A stretch of 64,000 bases of DNA from an uncultured Bilophila sp. (lineage in GTDB: Bacteria; Desulfobacterota; Desulfovibrionia; Desulfovibrionales; Desulfovibrionaceae). Under the pieces are notes generated by a model that saw only the letters and a program-made list of their open reading frames with translations, had not been told where the DNA came from and searched no databases. Positions 34,315 to 42,531 of the stretch are shown one piece after another. Every line of letters starts with the position of its first letter. The stretch's first letter is position 1. The DNA lies in contig CABKMN010000007.1 in the NCBI GenBank assembly GCA_902373525.1, forward strand, positions 1 through 64,000, written 5' to 3'. A program made the position numbers and the translations under genes.

Positions 34315-36005
34315 TGTTGTGCACCGGGGCCAGGATACTTTTGGAGAGCCTGAAGCGCGAGGGCGTTGACCTTTTCTTCGGCTATCCCGGCGGGGCTGTC
34401 ATTGATATTTATGACGAGCTGGCCAACCATCCGGATTTGCGCCATATTCTGGTGCGGCATGAACAGGGTGCTGTCCATGCCGCCGACGGGTATGCCCGCG
34501 CTTCCGGCAAGGTGGGCGTCTGTCTCGCTACCTCCGGCCCCGGTGCTACCAATACTGTGACCGGGATTGCCACGGCTTACAGCGATTCCATCCCCCTCGT
34601 CATTTTCACGGGACAGGTTTCCACGCCGCTCATCGGGAACGATGCGTTCCAGGAAGTGGACATCGTGGGCATCACCCGTCCCTGCACCAAGCACAACTTT
34701 CTGGTCAAGGACGTTAGGGAACTGGCGGCCACCGTTCGGAAGGCCTTCTACCTCGCCCGTTCCGGACGCCCCGGACCGGTCCTCGTCGATATTCCCAAGA
34801 ATATCCAGCAGGCGACCTGCGAGTTCGAGTGGCCTTCGGAAGTGACCATGCGGTCCTACTGCCCCACGTTCCGGGCGAACCTGAACCAGCTCAGGCGGGC
34901 GATGGACGTGCTGCTCACGTCCAGAAAACCGCTCATCGTGGCCGGCGGCGGCGTGATCATGGCCGACGCGGCGGAAGAACTCACCACGCTGGCGCACCTC
35001 ATGCATGCGCCGGTGTGTTCCACGCTGATGGGCTTGGGCGCGTTTCCGGGCGACGATCCGTTGTGGATCGGCATGCTCGGCATGCACGGGACCTATGCCG
35101 CCAACAAGTCCGTCAATCAGGCCGACGTCATTCTCGCCGTGGGCGCGCGCTTTGACGACCGCGTCACGGGCAAGCTGTCCGAATTCGCGCCGAACGCCCG
35201 CATCGTGCACATCGACATCGATCCCACGACGCTGCGGAAGAACGTGCGCGTAGAAGTGCCGGTGGTCAGCGACGCGCTCAGCGCCCTGCAGGGGCTGCGC
35301 TCCATTCTGGAGTCGGGCCATGCCGAAAAGGACTGGGCGGGCGACCACGCCGACTGGATGACGCAGGTTCAGGAATGGCAGAAGAAGCAGCCGCTTTCCT
35401 GGTCCAAGGGCGAGGTGCTCAAGCCGCAGCAGGTGGTGGAACGTCTTTACGAACTCACCAAGGGCGAAGCCGTCATCACCACGGAAGTGGGGCAGAACCA
35501 GATGTGGGCGGCTCAGTTCTACAAGTATCACAAGCCGAGAACCTACCTGACTTCGGGCGGGCTCGGAACGATGGGGTACGGTCTTCCCGCCGCCATCGGC
35601 GCGCAGTTGGCCTTCCCGGATCGTCTGGTTGTGGACGTTGCCGGCGACGGTTCCATCCAGATGAACAGTCAGGAGCTGATGACCGCCGTCGAAAACGAGC
35701 TTCCCATCAAGATACTGATCCTGAACAACCGGTATCTGGGCATGGTGCGGCAGTGGCAGGAACTTTTCTACAATACCAATTACGTCGCCACCGACATGAA
35801 GGGGCAACCCGACTTCGTGAAGCTGGCGGATGCGTATGGCGCGGAAGGATACCGCATCACGACGGAAGAAGAGCTGGAGGAAGTGTTGCCCAAGGCTCTG
35901 GCTTCGCCGAGAACCGCCGTTATTGACGTGCGCGTGGATCGGGAAGAGAATGTTTCGCCTATAGTGCCTGCCGGGGCTTCGCTCGACGAAATGTTGATCG
36001 TCTAG
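34314..36005 (+). CDS. ilvB: Acetolactate synthase large (catalytic) subunit
   Basis: The 563-residue thiamine-diphosphate enzyme condenses pyruvate or 2-oxobutyrate at the first common step of branched-chain amino-acid synthesis. Visible sites are the catalytic Glu in LVRHEQGAVHAADGYAR near residue 48, the FAD-associated middle domain, and the ThDP/Mg motif GDGSIQMNSQE...NN near 443-473. It is coupled to the DUF465 gene upstream, and ilvN follows 38 nt downstream. Confidence 0.96.
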   Translation: MLCTGARILLESLKREGVDLFFGYPGGAVIDIYDELANHPDLRHILVRHEQGAVHAADGYARASGKVGVCLATSGPGATNTVTGIATAYSDSIPLVIFTGQVSTPLIGNDAFQEVDIVGITRPCTKHNFLVKDVRELAATVRKAFYLARSGRPGPVLVDIPKNIQQATCEFEWPSEVTMRSYCPTFRANLNQLRRAMDVLLTSRKPLIVAGGGVIMADAAEELTTLAHLMHAPVCSTLMGLGAFPGDDPLWIGMLGMHGTYAANKSVNQADVILAVGARFDDRVTGKLSEFAPNARIVHIDIDPTTLRKNVRVEVPVVSDALSALQGLRSILESGHAEKDWAGDHADWMTQVQEWQKKQPLSWSKGEVLKPQQVVERLYELTKGEAVITTEVGQNQMWAAQFYKYHKPRTYLTSGGLGTMGYGLPAAIGAQLAFPDRLVVDVAGDGSIQMNSQELMTAVENELPIKILILNNRYLGMVRQWQELFYNTNYVATDMKGQPDFVKLADAYGAEGYRITTEEELEEVLPKALASPRTAVIDVRVDREENVSPIVPAGASLDEMLIV

Positions 36006-36043
36006 GCCCTCTTGGGTGAACTTTAACAGCTCTTGGAGGAAGA

Positions 36044-36535
36044 ATGCGGCGCGTTCTGTCTGTACTGGTTGAGAATGAACCCGGTGTCCTCTCTCGTGTG
36101 GCGGGACTGTTCAGCGGGCGTGGCTTCAACATCGAATCGCTCAATGTGGCCCCCACGCTCGAAGACGGCGTCTCCCTCATGACCATCACCACCAGCGGCG
36201 ACGAGCAGATCATCGAACAGATCGTCAAGCAGTTGCGCAAGCTGGTGACGGTCGTCAAGGTCGTCGATTTCTACGGCATGGCCTATGTCGAACGGGAAAT
36301 GATGGTCATCAAGGTCCACGCCGAAGAGTCGAAGCGTGGCGAAGTGTTGCGTATCGCGGATATTTTCCGCTGCAAGGTCGTCGACGTAAGCCTGACCGAC
36401 CTTACGCTGGAAGCGACGGGCGATCATTCCAAGTTGCAGGCAATCATTCAGCTGTTGCAGAAGTTTGGGATCAAGGAGCTTGCCCGGACGGGGACGCTCG
36501 CCGTCCGCCGCACCATGCAGAGCGACGACGTTTAG
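36044..36535 (+). CDS. ilvN: Acetolactate synthase small (regulatory) subunit
   Basis: The 163-residue protein begins with an ACT domain (RRVLSVLVENEPGVLSRVAGLFSGRGFNIESLNVAPT) that gives valine feedback control, and ends with the ALS small-subunit C-terminal domain (FRCKVVDVSLTDLTLEATGDHSKL). TTGGAGG lies 7 nt before the ATG. It associates with IlvB. Confidence 0.95.
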   Translation: MRRVLSVLVENEPGVLSRVAGLFSGRGFNIESLNVAPTLEDGVSLMTITTSGDEQIIEQIVKQLRKLVTVVKVVDFYGMAYVEREMMVIKVHAEESKRGEVLRIADIFRCKVVDVSLTDLTLEATGDHSKLQAIIQLLQKFGIKELARTGTLAVRRTMQSDDV

Positions 36536-36545
36536 CAATTTTGTC

Positions 36546-36584
36546 GAAACGGCCCGATGAAAAATTCGCGGGCCGTTTCTTTTT
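36546..36584 (+). terminator. Terminator after ilvN
   Basis: Stem GAAACGGCCCG (36546-36556) and its complement (36569-36579), a 12-nt loop, then TTTTT. It separates ilvBN from ilvC. Confidence 0.82.
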
Positions 36585-36687
36585 GTAAAACCCCCATTAC
36601 AGCCTGTTTTTTGTGCAAACAGCAATATCTTGACCCCGTTTTGCTCCTTTTGCGAGGAATCGGGGCTTTTTAGGCAAGCCGGACGGG

Positions 36688-36716
36688 TTGCCAGCTTTTG
36701 CACTCTTGTGTATTTT
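36688..36716 (+). promoter_or_regulatory. Candidate promoter for ilvC
   Basis: TTGCCA (36688-36693), 17-nt spacer, TATTTT (36711-36716), about 110 nt before the ilvC start. A weak stem CCCCG...CGGGG followed by CTTTTTA (36634-36671) lies just upstream. Confidence 0.4.
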
Positions 36717-36824
36717 GAGGGTTCGAGCAAACCGCTTTTTGGCGCATGCCCGCAGGCGAACTGTTGCGGTCCGTAAGAGCCGCGTTTTTACAGGATTTTT
36801 GGAGTTACCCAGTAAGGAGTGAAC

Positions 36825-37814
36825 ATGAAAGCCTTCTACGAACAGGACGCGAACCTGGATTATCTCAAAAACAAGACCATTGCCGTCATCGGGTACGGCA
36901 GCCAGGGTCATGCGCATGCCCAGAACCTGCGCGATTCCGGCCTCAATGTGATTGTTGGCCAGCGTCCTGGCGGCGCCAACTACGCTCTCGCCAAGGAACA
37001 CGGTTTTGCCCCCATGTCCGCCGCGGAAGCCGCTGCGGCTGCCGACGTTATCATGATCCTGTTGCCCGACCAGCATCAGGCCAAAGTGTATCGTGAAGAC
37101 ATCGCTCCGAATCTGAAGCCCGGCAAGTCCCTCGTGTTCGCCCACGGTTTCAACATCCATTTCTGCCAGATCGAACCCCCGAAGGACGTGGACGTGTTCA
37201 TGGTGGCCCCCAAGGGCCCGGGGCATCTGGTTCGCCGTACCTTCACCGAAGGCGGCGGCGTTCCCTGCGTGTTCGCCGTGCATCAGGATGCGACCGGCGA
37301 AGCCACTCAGAAGGCGCTGGCCTATGCCAAGGGCATCGGCGGCACCCGTTCCGGCGTGATCGAAACAACCTTCAAGGAAGAGACCGAAACCGACCTCTTC
37401 GGCGAACAGGCCGTTCTCTGTGGCGGCGTGACCGAACTCATCAAGGCCGGTTTCGAAACGCTGGTGGCCGCCGGTTATCAGCCCGAAATCGCCTACTTCG
37501 AATGCTGCCATGAAATGAAGCTCATCGTGGACCTCATCTACGAAGGCGGCTTCGGCAAGATGCGCTACTCCATCAGCGACACCGCCGAATTCGGCGATTA
37601 TCGCACCGGCCGCCGCATCATCACCGACGAAACCCGTAAGGCCATGAAGCAGGTCCTGAGCGAAATTCAGGACGGCACGTTCGCTCGTGACTTCATCCTC
37701 GAATGCGGTTGCGGCTATCCGAGCTTCAAGGCCAAGCGCCGCATCGAAGCCAATCACCAGATCGAGCAGGTCGGCGGTAAGCTGCGTGCGCTCATGCCGT
37801 GGTTGAAGAAGTAA
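36825..37814 (+). CDS. ilvC: Ketol-acid reductoisomerase, class I
   Basis: The 329-residue NADPH enzyme carries out the second step of branched-chain amino-acid synthesis. It has a Rossmann motif GYGSQGHAHAQNLRDSG near residue 25 and Mg-binding acidic residues in FGEQAVLCGG and the later YECCHE-type stretch (YFECCHEMKLIVDL). Size is that of the short class I form. AAGGAG precedes the ATG at 36825; a GTG two codons earlier is less likely. It has its own promoter and terminator, so it can be expressed separately from ilvBN. Confidence 0.96.
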   Translation: MKAFYEQDANLDYLKNKTIAVIGYGSQGHAHAQNLRDSGLNVIVGQRPGGANYALAKEHGFAPMSAAEAAAAADVIMILLPDQHQAKVYREDIAPNLKPGKSLVFAHGFNIHFCQIEPPKDVDVFMVAPKGPGHLVRRTFTEGGGVPCVFAVHQDATGEATQKALAYAKGIGGTRSGVIETTFKEETETDLFGEQAVLCGGVTELIKAGFETLVAAGYQPEIAYFECCHEMKLIVDLIYEGGFGKMRYSISDTAEFGDYRTGRRIITDETRKAMKQVLSEIQDGTFARDFILECGCGYPSFKAKRRIEANHQIEQVGGKLRALMPWLKK

Positions 37815-37837
37815 GTTTGTCTTAGAAACGCTGCTCT

Positions 37838-37874
37838 AAAAAGTCCCCCGGACACATGTCTGGGGGACTTTTTT
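37838..37874 (+). terminator. Rho-independent terminator after ilvC
   Basis: A GC-rich stem AAAAAGTCCCCC paired with GGGGGACTTTTT, with an inner GACA/TGTC pairing, is followed by a T-run. It marks the end of the core region before the accessory DNA. Confidence 0.9.
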
Positions 37875-37957
37875 GTGGTCTTTTGACGAATTCGGGCGAC
37901 CGTGACTGGGAGCAGTCTAGGGGGCGGTCGTCGTTCCGCATGCCTGTTTTATAGGCA

Positions 37958-38200
37958 TCAACCCAGCAGGCCGGAATTCTTGGGGGCTTTCCGTTGCGCT
38001 TCATCCTTGTGCTCGGAGAGCCACTGGCACTTGTGCAGACACCACCAAGGGGTCACGATGAAGCGACCGTCGGCCTTGGTCTTGCGATCCGGATGAGCGC
38101 CGCTTGTCTTACAGTCGAGCGAGCACAACATTAAGGCTTGGGAACGCTCCCCATGCGGGCAGCGATGGTGTTCTTCTTCTTCGGGCATGGGTAACGGCAT
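37958..38200 (-). CDS. Small cysteine-rich protein, probable phage or mobile-element origin
   Basis: The 80-residue protein has five cysteines (14, 26, 30, 54, 58) with CSLDC and CLHKC pairs and nearby histidines, which suggests a zinc-binding fold. A strong AGGAG site lies 7 nt before the ATG on the minus strand. I do not recognise the family. It is the first gene of the accessory region and has no obvious partner. Confidence 0.5.
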   Translation of the reverse strand: MPLPMPEEEEHHRCPHGERSQALMLCSLDCKTSGAHPDRKTKADGRFIVTPWWCLHKCQWLSEHKDEAQRKAPKNSGLLG

Positions 38201-38339
38201 GTTAATCTCCTTATTTTACCGTCCCGTACGAGGCGGGAGGCAGGTCGGGAAACATGATAGCCGAGAGAAAGGACAAGAGCAAATCGCAAGGCACCCGGGC
38301 CGACCGGCACGGGTAAACGCCGAGGGCTTATGAATTGTC

Positions 38340-38667
38340 GACCTCAAGAACGAACTCGACGTGTTACAAGCGATAAAGGTGTAATGTGTAGTTTCTTTTG
38401 GCGGCAAGTACAAGCTGTGCCGTGATTATGGGCAGTTGCTCACGCTCGCCGAAGTGTTGCAGGCCGCGAAGGAACTGATTGACGGATGTCTGCGCCGCTG
38501 GTGCAAGGATGCCCTGTCAGAACTCGGGGCCGCGGTCGAGTAGGCTTTCCGGATCGACAAGGAGGGGTGCAGCAATGCCGGGGCCGTGTTTTCCCTGCGC
38601 CGGATTGAGATCGATGATCCGGACTGGTAGGAGGCGATGAAAGCGATCACCGAATCATTGACGTGAT
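38340..38667 (+). pseudogene. Decayed DUF3164 gene of a Mu-like prophage
   Basis: The decayed frame reads FGGKYKLCRDYGQLLTLAE, then LQAAKELIDGCLRRW, an AFRIDKEG stretch and LRRIEIDDPDW, which match the C-terminal part of DUF3164 proteins of Mu-like phages. The frame is broken by a stop at 38382 next to a frameshift, by TAG at 38538 and by TAG near 38628. The N-terminal half is missing. Its last codons run into the left end of the IS200-like element. It cannot give a working protein. Confidence 0.65.
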
Positions 38668-39084
38668 CCTCCGGCTAAGCCGGGGGGCTCTTGGAGTTTG
38701 ACAATTCCCTAAAAGAGTAAACCTCCTTGCCCGAACCGCTCAAAGCAGAACAAGGAGGTTTTTTATGAAGCAGTTGTAAAGTTTAAATCATACAGTCTGG
38801 GAGTGCAAGTATCACGTTGGTTGGATTCCTAAGTACAGAAAAAAGATTTTGCACGGCAATCTTCGGCAAAAACTGGTGAATTTGTTTCGAGAACTGGTGG
38901 ATCGCCGTGGCTGCACTATTCTGGAGGGGGATCTATGTATGGATCATGTGCATATATTATTGTCGATTCCGCCCAAGTATAGTGTATCGAAAATAGTAGG
39001 CTATCTGAAAGGGAAAAGTGCTCTTGAAATCGCGAGACGATTTGGAAAAGTTCGTAAAATAATGGGAGAGAACTTTTGGGCCAA
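38652..39084 (+). mobile_element. IS200/IS605-type insertion sequence remnant, copy 1 (left end plus most of tnpA)
   Basis: The left end contains a CGGCTAAGCCG hairpin. An 11-bp stem AAACCTCCTTG/CAAGGAGGTTT (38719-38729, 38751-38761) follows and buries the tnpA ribosome-binding site, a known control feature of IS200. About 246 bp recur inverted at 43894-44139. The right end is missing: tnpA breaks off after its ENFWAK stretch, where a phage primase fragment begins. Confidence 0.8.
38765..39084 (+). pseudogene. IS200-like TnpA (HUH, Y1) transposase, broken
   Basis: Translation gives M-K-Q-L-stop and then, in the same frame, SLNHTVWECKYHVGWIPKYR, the HUH motif region MDHVHILLSIPPKYSVSKIV and YLKGKSA. 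These identify a Y1 transposase. The fifth codon is TAA, the catalytic-tyrosine helix and C-terminus are absent, and the reading frame merges into unrelated DNA near 39084. No active enzyme can be made from this copy. Confidence 0.8.
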
Positions 39085-39361
39085 GGAAAGCTTTGAACCC
39101 TTCGGAAGAGCCTTCATCATAGCCGTTTACGGCGCAAAAGATGTCGATCAGGTTACCATGGGTGTCGCAAGAGTAGCAATGAGCCGAATTACGTTCCGGG
39201 TCATACCAAAATGCGCCTCCCGGCGTCTTTTCCGAATGAAATGGACAGGCGGATGTGAAGCAGTGCCCTGGTGCCGCGGGCTGGACTTCGAAAAGAAGTT
39301 CTTGAGCGATCCGCTCACGTTCTGATGCGGAAAGAAAATTGATTGAGAATCCGGGCCACAT
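39085..39361 (-). pseudogene. CHC2 zinc-finger primase N-terminal fragment (phage)
   Basis: The minus-strand frame contains CPFHSEKTPGGAFWYDPERN and CYSCDTHGNLIDIFCAVNGY, the CHC2 zinc finger of DnaG-like and phage primases (ligands C-x2-H...C-x2-C). The start is probably the ATG at 39361, though the frame remains open to 39409. The catalytic domain is missing because the gene is cut off at the IS200 remnant. It points away from the MuA pseudogene, whose start it almost touches. Confidence 0.65.
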
Positions 39362-39379
39362 TTTTGAAGGAGCAGTGGC

Positions 39380-40255
39380 ATGGCGATGAAGGACGCATAT
39401 AGCACGCAAGAAATGAGCCAGATAACGGAATTATCCGTAAAGTCTGTACTTGCCCGTGCTGGACGCGAATGCTGGCAGTTTTGCCTCAGCTCTGGTCGCG
39501 GTGGTGGCAAGGAATAGATGGTCGCCTCCATGCCCGAAGCCACGCAAGCGTCCATCACGGCGGCTGAAGCGAAGATGCTCGGCGCGTCCGAAGCCCTGCC
39601 GGAAGTCTGCTCCTTCACGCCAGCGCTCATGAAGGACATCACGCCTGTCATCCTTGACGACAAGCGCCGCTATAAAGCGCTCGTCAAAGCCGATCTGGTG
39701 GCCTTTTACCTTGATTGGCAGCGCAAATACGGCCATACGGCCTACCAGAAGGACATGTTCAGACGAAGCCCATTGAGCGATTCTTTGGAACCATACATGA
39801 GGCGGAAGTCTTTGTGCCGAGCTACGTGGGGCGCGACATCGCCCACAAGCCCGCCCTCCTGAAGCGTAACGAGACGCTCCACCGGGAGCTCTACGAAGCC
39901 CTTGGGGGGGCCCTCTGACGCTTGAAGAAACCCACATGGTCGTCGCTAGATTTTTCGAGACCTATGCGAACCGTCCGCAGCGCAGAACGCATCTGCAGGG
40001 GCGTACCCCGGCTGAGGTCTTGGAGGAGGGCAGGGGCCCGGCGTTGATCTGCAAAAGCTGACGCTGCTTATGATGGAGAAGGAAATCAGGATTATCACCA
40101 AGGATGGCATCTCGCTTTACGGACGGCTTTACTATGACGAAGCGCTGTATTCCCGCCGTCACCCCGTACTTGTCCACTACGATCTGCTCATGTCCCCACA
40201 CCATCCTCGTCTATTCCGGCCCCCGCGCCATTACCGAAGAGCTTTTAAGGAGGAA
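39380..40255 (+). pseudogene. MuA-type phage transposase, decayed
   Basis: It begins at ATG 39380 after GAAGGAG with the Mu transposase DNA-binding domain (STQEMSQITELSVKSVLARAG, then SGRGGGKE), followed by a TAG. Later frames give PVILDDKRRYKALVKADLVAFYLDWQRKYG, then KPIERFFGTIHEAEVF, THMVVARFFETYANRPQRRTHLQGRTPAE and the C-terminal barrel KEIRIITKDGISLYGRLYY. Hence most of the catalytic core is deleted. Further frameshifts lie at a run of seven Gs near 39904-39910 and near 40040. A full MuA has over 600 residues; what remains would code for fewer than 300. Confidence 0.75.
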
Positions 40256-40261
40256 CCGTTG

Positions 40262-40576
40262 ATGCCACCCCGTTTTCTTCCGCGCCTGACTGATGACCGC
40301 GCAAAGGCGTTGATGCCCGCATCTACGGCGCTCGGGAGTTCCACGGCAAGCGTCTTTGAAACCGCGAAGCCCGGCACTGTTCCGTGGGCTATGCCGGGTA
40401 TGGCCCATCTTGCGGACCGGATAGACGACAAGCCGCTGGAGAACCCCGTGTACAGCCCCGTCGATCTGCTCTTGGCCCCGCTCGGGGCGACGGGGGCGAG
40501 GGCCATTCTCGAAGCGTTGATTGTTGATCCGGCCATGTCCATCGGGGCTGATTATGTGATGGATGCGGTGAAGTAG
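40262..40576 (+). CDS. Small protein of unknown function in the prophage remnant
   Basis: A 104-residue frame starts at ATG 40262 with a strong AAGGAGG 8 nt upstream. No known domain is recognised. The C-terminal half (LLLAPLGATGARAILEALIVDPAMSIGADYV) is hydrophobic and could be a membrane hairpin or an amphipathic helix pair. It lies directly after the MuA pseudogene. It may be an intact phage gene or a cargo gene. Confidence 0.45.
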   Translation: MPPRFLPRLTDDRAKALMPASTALGSSTASVFETAKPGTVPWAMPGMAHLADRIDDKPLENPVYSPVDLLLAPLGATGARAILEALIVDPAMSIGADYVMDAVK

Positions 40577-40640
40577 ACAGGAAGGGGAAGAGCCGTTAGA
40601 AACGGGGGCGTGGGGCACTCCTCCGAAAGGAGGCAACCCC

Positions 40641-40724
40641 ATGAAGCAATTCCTCCGGGACGTCACGGCGCTTGCGCTTGCTGACGTCATAGCGGCTGTT
40701 GTGGTTCATTTGCTGAACCTCTAA
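40641..40724 (+). CDS. 27-residue hydrophobic peptide, possible type I toxin-like
   Basis: The reading frame MKQFLRDVTALALADVI and following residues ends HLLNL; it consists of a short charged N-terminus and one membrane-length hydrophobic segment. AAAGGAGG, a perfect ribosome-binding site, is 7 nt upstream. The shape recalls Fst/Ldr-type membrane toxins. It converges on a second small peptide gene at 40868-40954 with a strong stem-loop between them. Toxicity is an inference only. Confidence 0.45.
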   Translation: MKQFLRDVTALALADVIAAVVVHLLNL

Positions 40725-40732
40725 AAGCAGTT

Positions 40733-40762
40733 GCCCCGTAGGAATTGCAGTTCCTACGGGGC
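40733..40762. repeat. Strong 12-bp stem-loop between two small peptide genes
   Basis: Arms GCCCCGTAGGAA (40733-40744) and the complement (40751-40762) enclose a 6-nt loop. There is no T-run on the plus strand, so it is not a clear terminator; it could be part of a structured RNA. Confidence 0.5.
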
Positions 40763-40867
40763 GCTAAAACTGGATTCTCGAAATCCGGGGGACGTGCCCC
40801 ACGGGGCGGTGGGTGTTGGTCGCACTCGCCGCCCTTCCTTTTTCAATAGCCACTCATTGGCTTGAGG

Positions 40868-40954
40868 TCAAGAGAACACTCCCTTGATCCCTTCCAGCGC
40901 GACGCCAAGGGCGAACGCAGCCACAATCCATGAAATGCGGTATGCGATGGTCAT
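40868..40954 (-). CDS. 28-residue hydrophobic peptide, minus strand
   Basis: ATG at 40954 follows AGGAAGG by about 5 nt and opens a frame MTIAYRISWIVAAFALGVAL ending in EGIKGVFS. It would form a single membrane helix. It lies downstream of rha on the same strand and faces the 27-residue peptide gene. Too short for domain assignment. Confidence 0.4.
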   Translation of the reverse strand: MTIAYRISWIVAAFALGVALEGIKGVFS

Positions 40955-41016
40955 ATCACACCTTCCTGCTGAACTGGTTCATAATGCCGAGAAGGTGCCA
41001 GCCGGGATTGAATCCC

Positions 41017-41637
41017 TCATAGAGTCCTGGTCGCCGCATACTGAACCAACATTGAGAAAAGGCACTGGCTGAGTGTCGAGTGCAGCCCGGGCCCTTCGCC
41101 GCCCGCAGTGGGAGGGAGTCCCGTCTTTCTGAGCAGGGCGTGGGTGACGTTAAAGGTCGTTTCCACCAGCCTGTCCTTAAGGTGTTCAAGATCATGCCGC
41201 TTTCCGTCATACAGGTCGTTGATGTCGCGCATGAGCCTGCGGCATTCCTCAACTGAGCAAGGGAACGGGTCGGTGGGAAGAGCAGGGCGGCTACGCCGGG
41301 CAAGCTCCTCCTCCATTGCGTTGAACGCCTCGATGTAGGCCAGCTTGATCGCAAGGGCCTTCTTTCCGGTGTAGCCCATGACCAACAACATGAAGCCGTC
41401 GCGGTAGATGATGAACATGGGCTGAGTCTTGCCCTGTTCATTGGTATAGGAGGACTCGGAAAAATTTCCGAGTCTGAAATTTTCGGGAGTTACGTCAATG
41501 AGACGCCGCACTGACTTCAAAACATCATCGTGTGGCTTGTTGAAATAACGGGCGACTTCGCGGGATGTGGTGGCGGGGCGTCCGCTGCGGACAATGATGG
41601 ACGGGGCAGGATCGGAGAGAAGAAGAGCTTGAGACAT
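41017..41637 (-). CDS. Rha family phage regulatory protein
   Basis: The 206-residue protein has the pRha pattern at residues 15-105: TTSREVARYFNKPHDDVLKSVRRLI, then NFSESSYTNEQGKTQPMFIIYRDGFMLLVMGYTGKKA. The remainder is a helical tail of unknown role. AGGAGT precedes the ATG. Rha interferes with infection in host-factor-deficient cells in phage systems, and is common in prophages. It seems intact. Confidence 0.85.
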   Translation of the reverse strand: MSQALLLSDPAPSIIVRSGRPATTSREVARYFNKPHDDVLKSVRRLIDVTPENFRLGNFSESSYTNEQGKTQPMFIIYRDGFMLLVMGYTGKKALAIKLAYIEAFNAMEEELARRSRPALPTDPFPCSVEECRRLMRDINDLYDGKRHDLEHLKDRLVETTFNVTHALLRKTGLPPTAGGEGPGLHSTLSQCLFSMLVQYAATRTL

Positions 41638-41646
41638 GTGCCACTC

Positions 41647-41763
41647 CTAGTTTTGGATATTGACACCGCCGATGAATAGCGATGCCGGGTGTTCATCACC
41701 GCAACTAGGAGCGGCTGCCCGCCTTTGGGCCGAAGCCTTGGACATATCGGGCACACCCGGCAT
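41647..41763 (-). CDS. Short leader ORF ahead of rha
   Basis: A 38-residue frame runs from ATG 41763 to a stop 9 nt before the rha start. Its sequence includes AAAPSCGDEHPASLFIGG. It has an extended -10 promoter just upstream. It may be a short phage protein (an Ash-like ORF) or a translated leader for rha; there is no independent evidence for it. Confidence 0.3.
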   Translation of the reverse strand: MPGVPDMSKASAQRRAAAPSCGDEHPASLFIGGVNIQN

Positions 41764-41775
41764 CAAGAAGATACA

Positions 41776-41784
41776 AGTATAGCA
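41776..41784 (-). promoter_or_regulatory. Extended -10 promoter for the rha transcript
   Basis: On the minus strand the sequence TGCTATACT (41784-41776) is an extended -10 element (TGn plus TATACT). The -35 region is poor. Confidence 0.35.
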
Positions 41785-42074
41785 GAAAACCGCAGTCAAA
41801 AAGATTCTTGACTTTGGCAAAAGGGCACAAAAAGAGCCGATGCTATCGGGTGGCGTTGTCCGCCTAGTTTGGTGTGATGAGCACCGTGGAATACAACGCC
41901 ACAAAACAGGGAAAATGTCAATTGCTAGTGTTGCCATTGGCCAAGTCTTCTAAGCATCAGCGTAATCTGATTCGCTCAGCCGTCCGTTCTCCACGCCTAT
42001 AGCGTACAGGAAAAACCACATGGGAGGGATATATTTAGTTTTTTCTGAAGAGTAGATTATATCTGCTCTGTTGA

Positions 42075-42311
42075 TTATTTTTTCATTTTTTCAGCTGATT
42101 TAACTCCAAAAACAGAGGAACAAAAGGTTTTATCTCCTTTATTGTTTAGCAGACAGTTTACAACAAAGGCATCAGAATATCCTTTTATGAAAGAAATTTT
42201 ACCCGACAAGGGAAGGGGGGTCCAAAGTCCTTCTCCATAAGCAGACCCTATAGCTGTGCATATAATAATTGTAAATGAAAAACTTTTTAACCACCACGAA
42301 TTATTCATCAT
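42075..42311 (-). CDS. Small exported protein of unknown function
   Basis: A 78-residue frame has a signal peptide (WWLKSFSFTIIICTAIGSAYG), probably cut after AYG, and a mature part of about 55 residues with two cysteines that could form a disulfide. The region is less GC-rich than the core genome. No clear ribosome-binding site is present. It lies among prophage genes, and could be a cargo or immunity-type protein. Confidence 0.4.
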   Translation of the reverse strand: MMNNSWWLKSFSFTIIICTAIGSAYGEGLWTPLPLSGKISFIKGYSDAFVVNCLLNNKGDKTFCSSVFGVKSAEKMKK

Positions 42312-42531
42312 CAGCACGAACAACAACCGTTTGAATATCTCCTACCCCCTCAATCTTTCATCTACGCTTACCAAAAAATTTATGCAAAGGGAACGGCTCC
42401 GGCGTGGTCTCAGCTGGCTTTTCTTCCCGTTGCAACTGCTTTCAATCCGTTCCATTCCCTTTCAACTCGTTTCATTCTTTCTCTTTTCTCCATCGTCATG
42501 CTATGTTCTCCTAAAAAAAGGAGAATGCGGC

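Noticed and set aside
38765..38779. TAA at codon 5 of tnpA as programmed recoding
   Set aside because: No slippery site or suitable overlap frame is visible; both copies are also truncated, so a shared inactive ancestor is simpler.
39085..39325. Plus-strand continuation of the tnpA frame past 39084 as a real TnpA C-terminus
   Set aside because: The expected catalytic-tyrosine helix is absent, and the minus strand there reads as a CHC2 primase.
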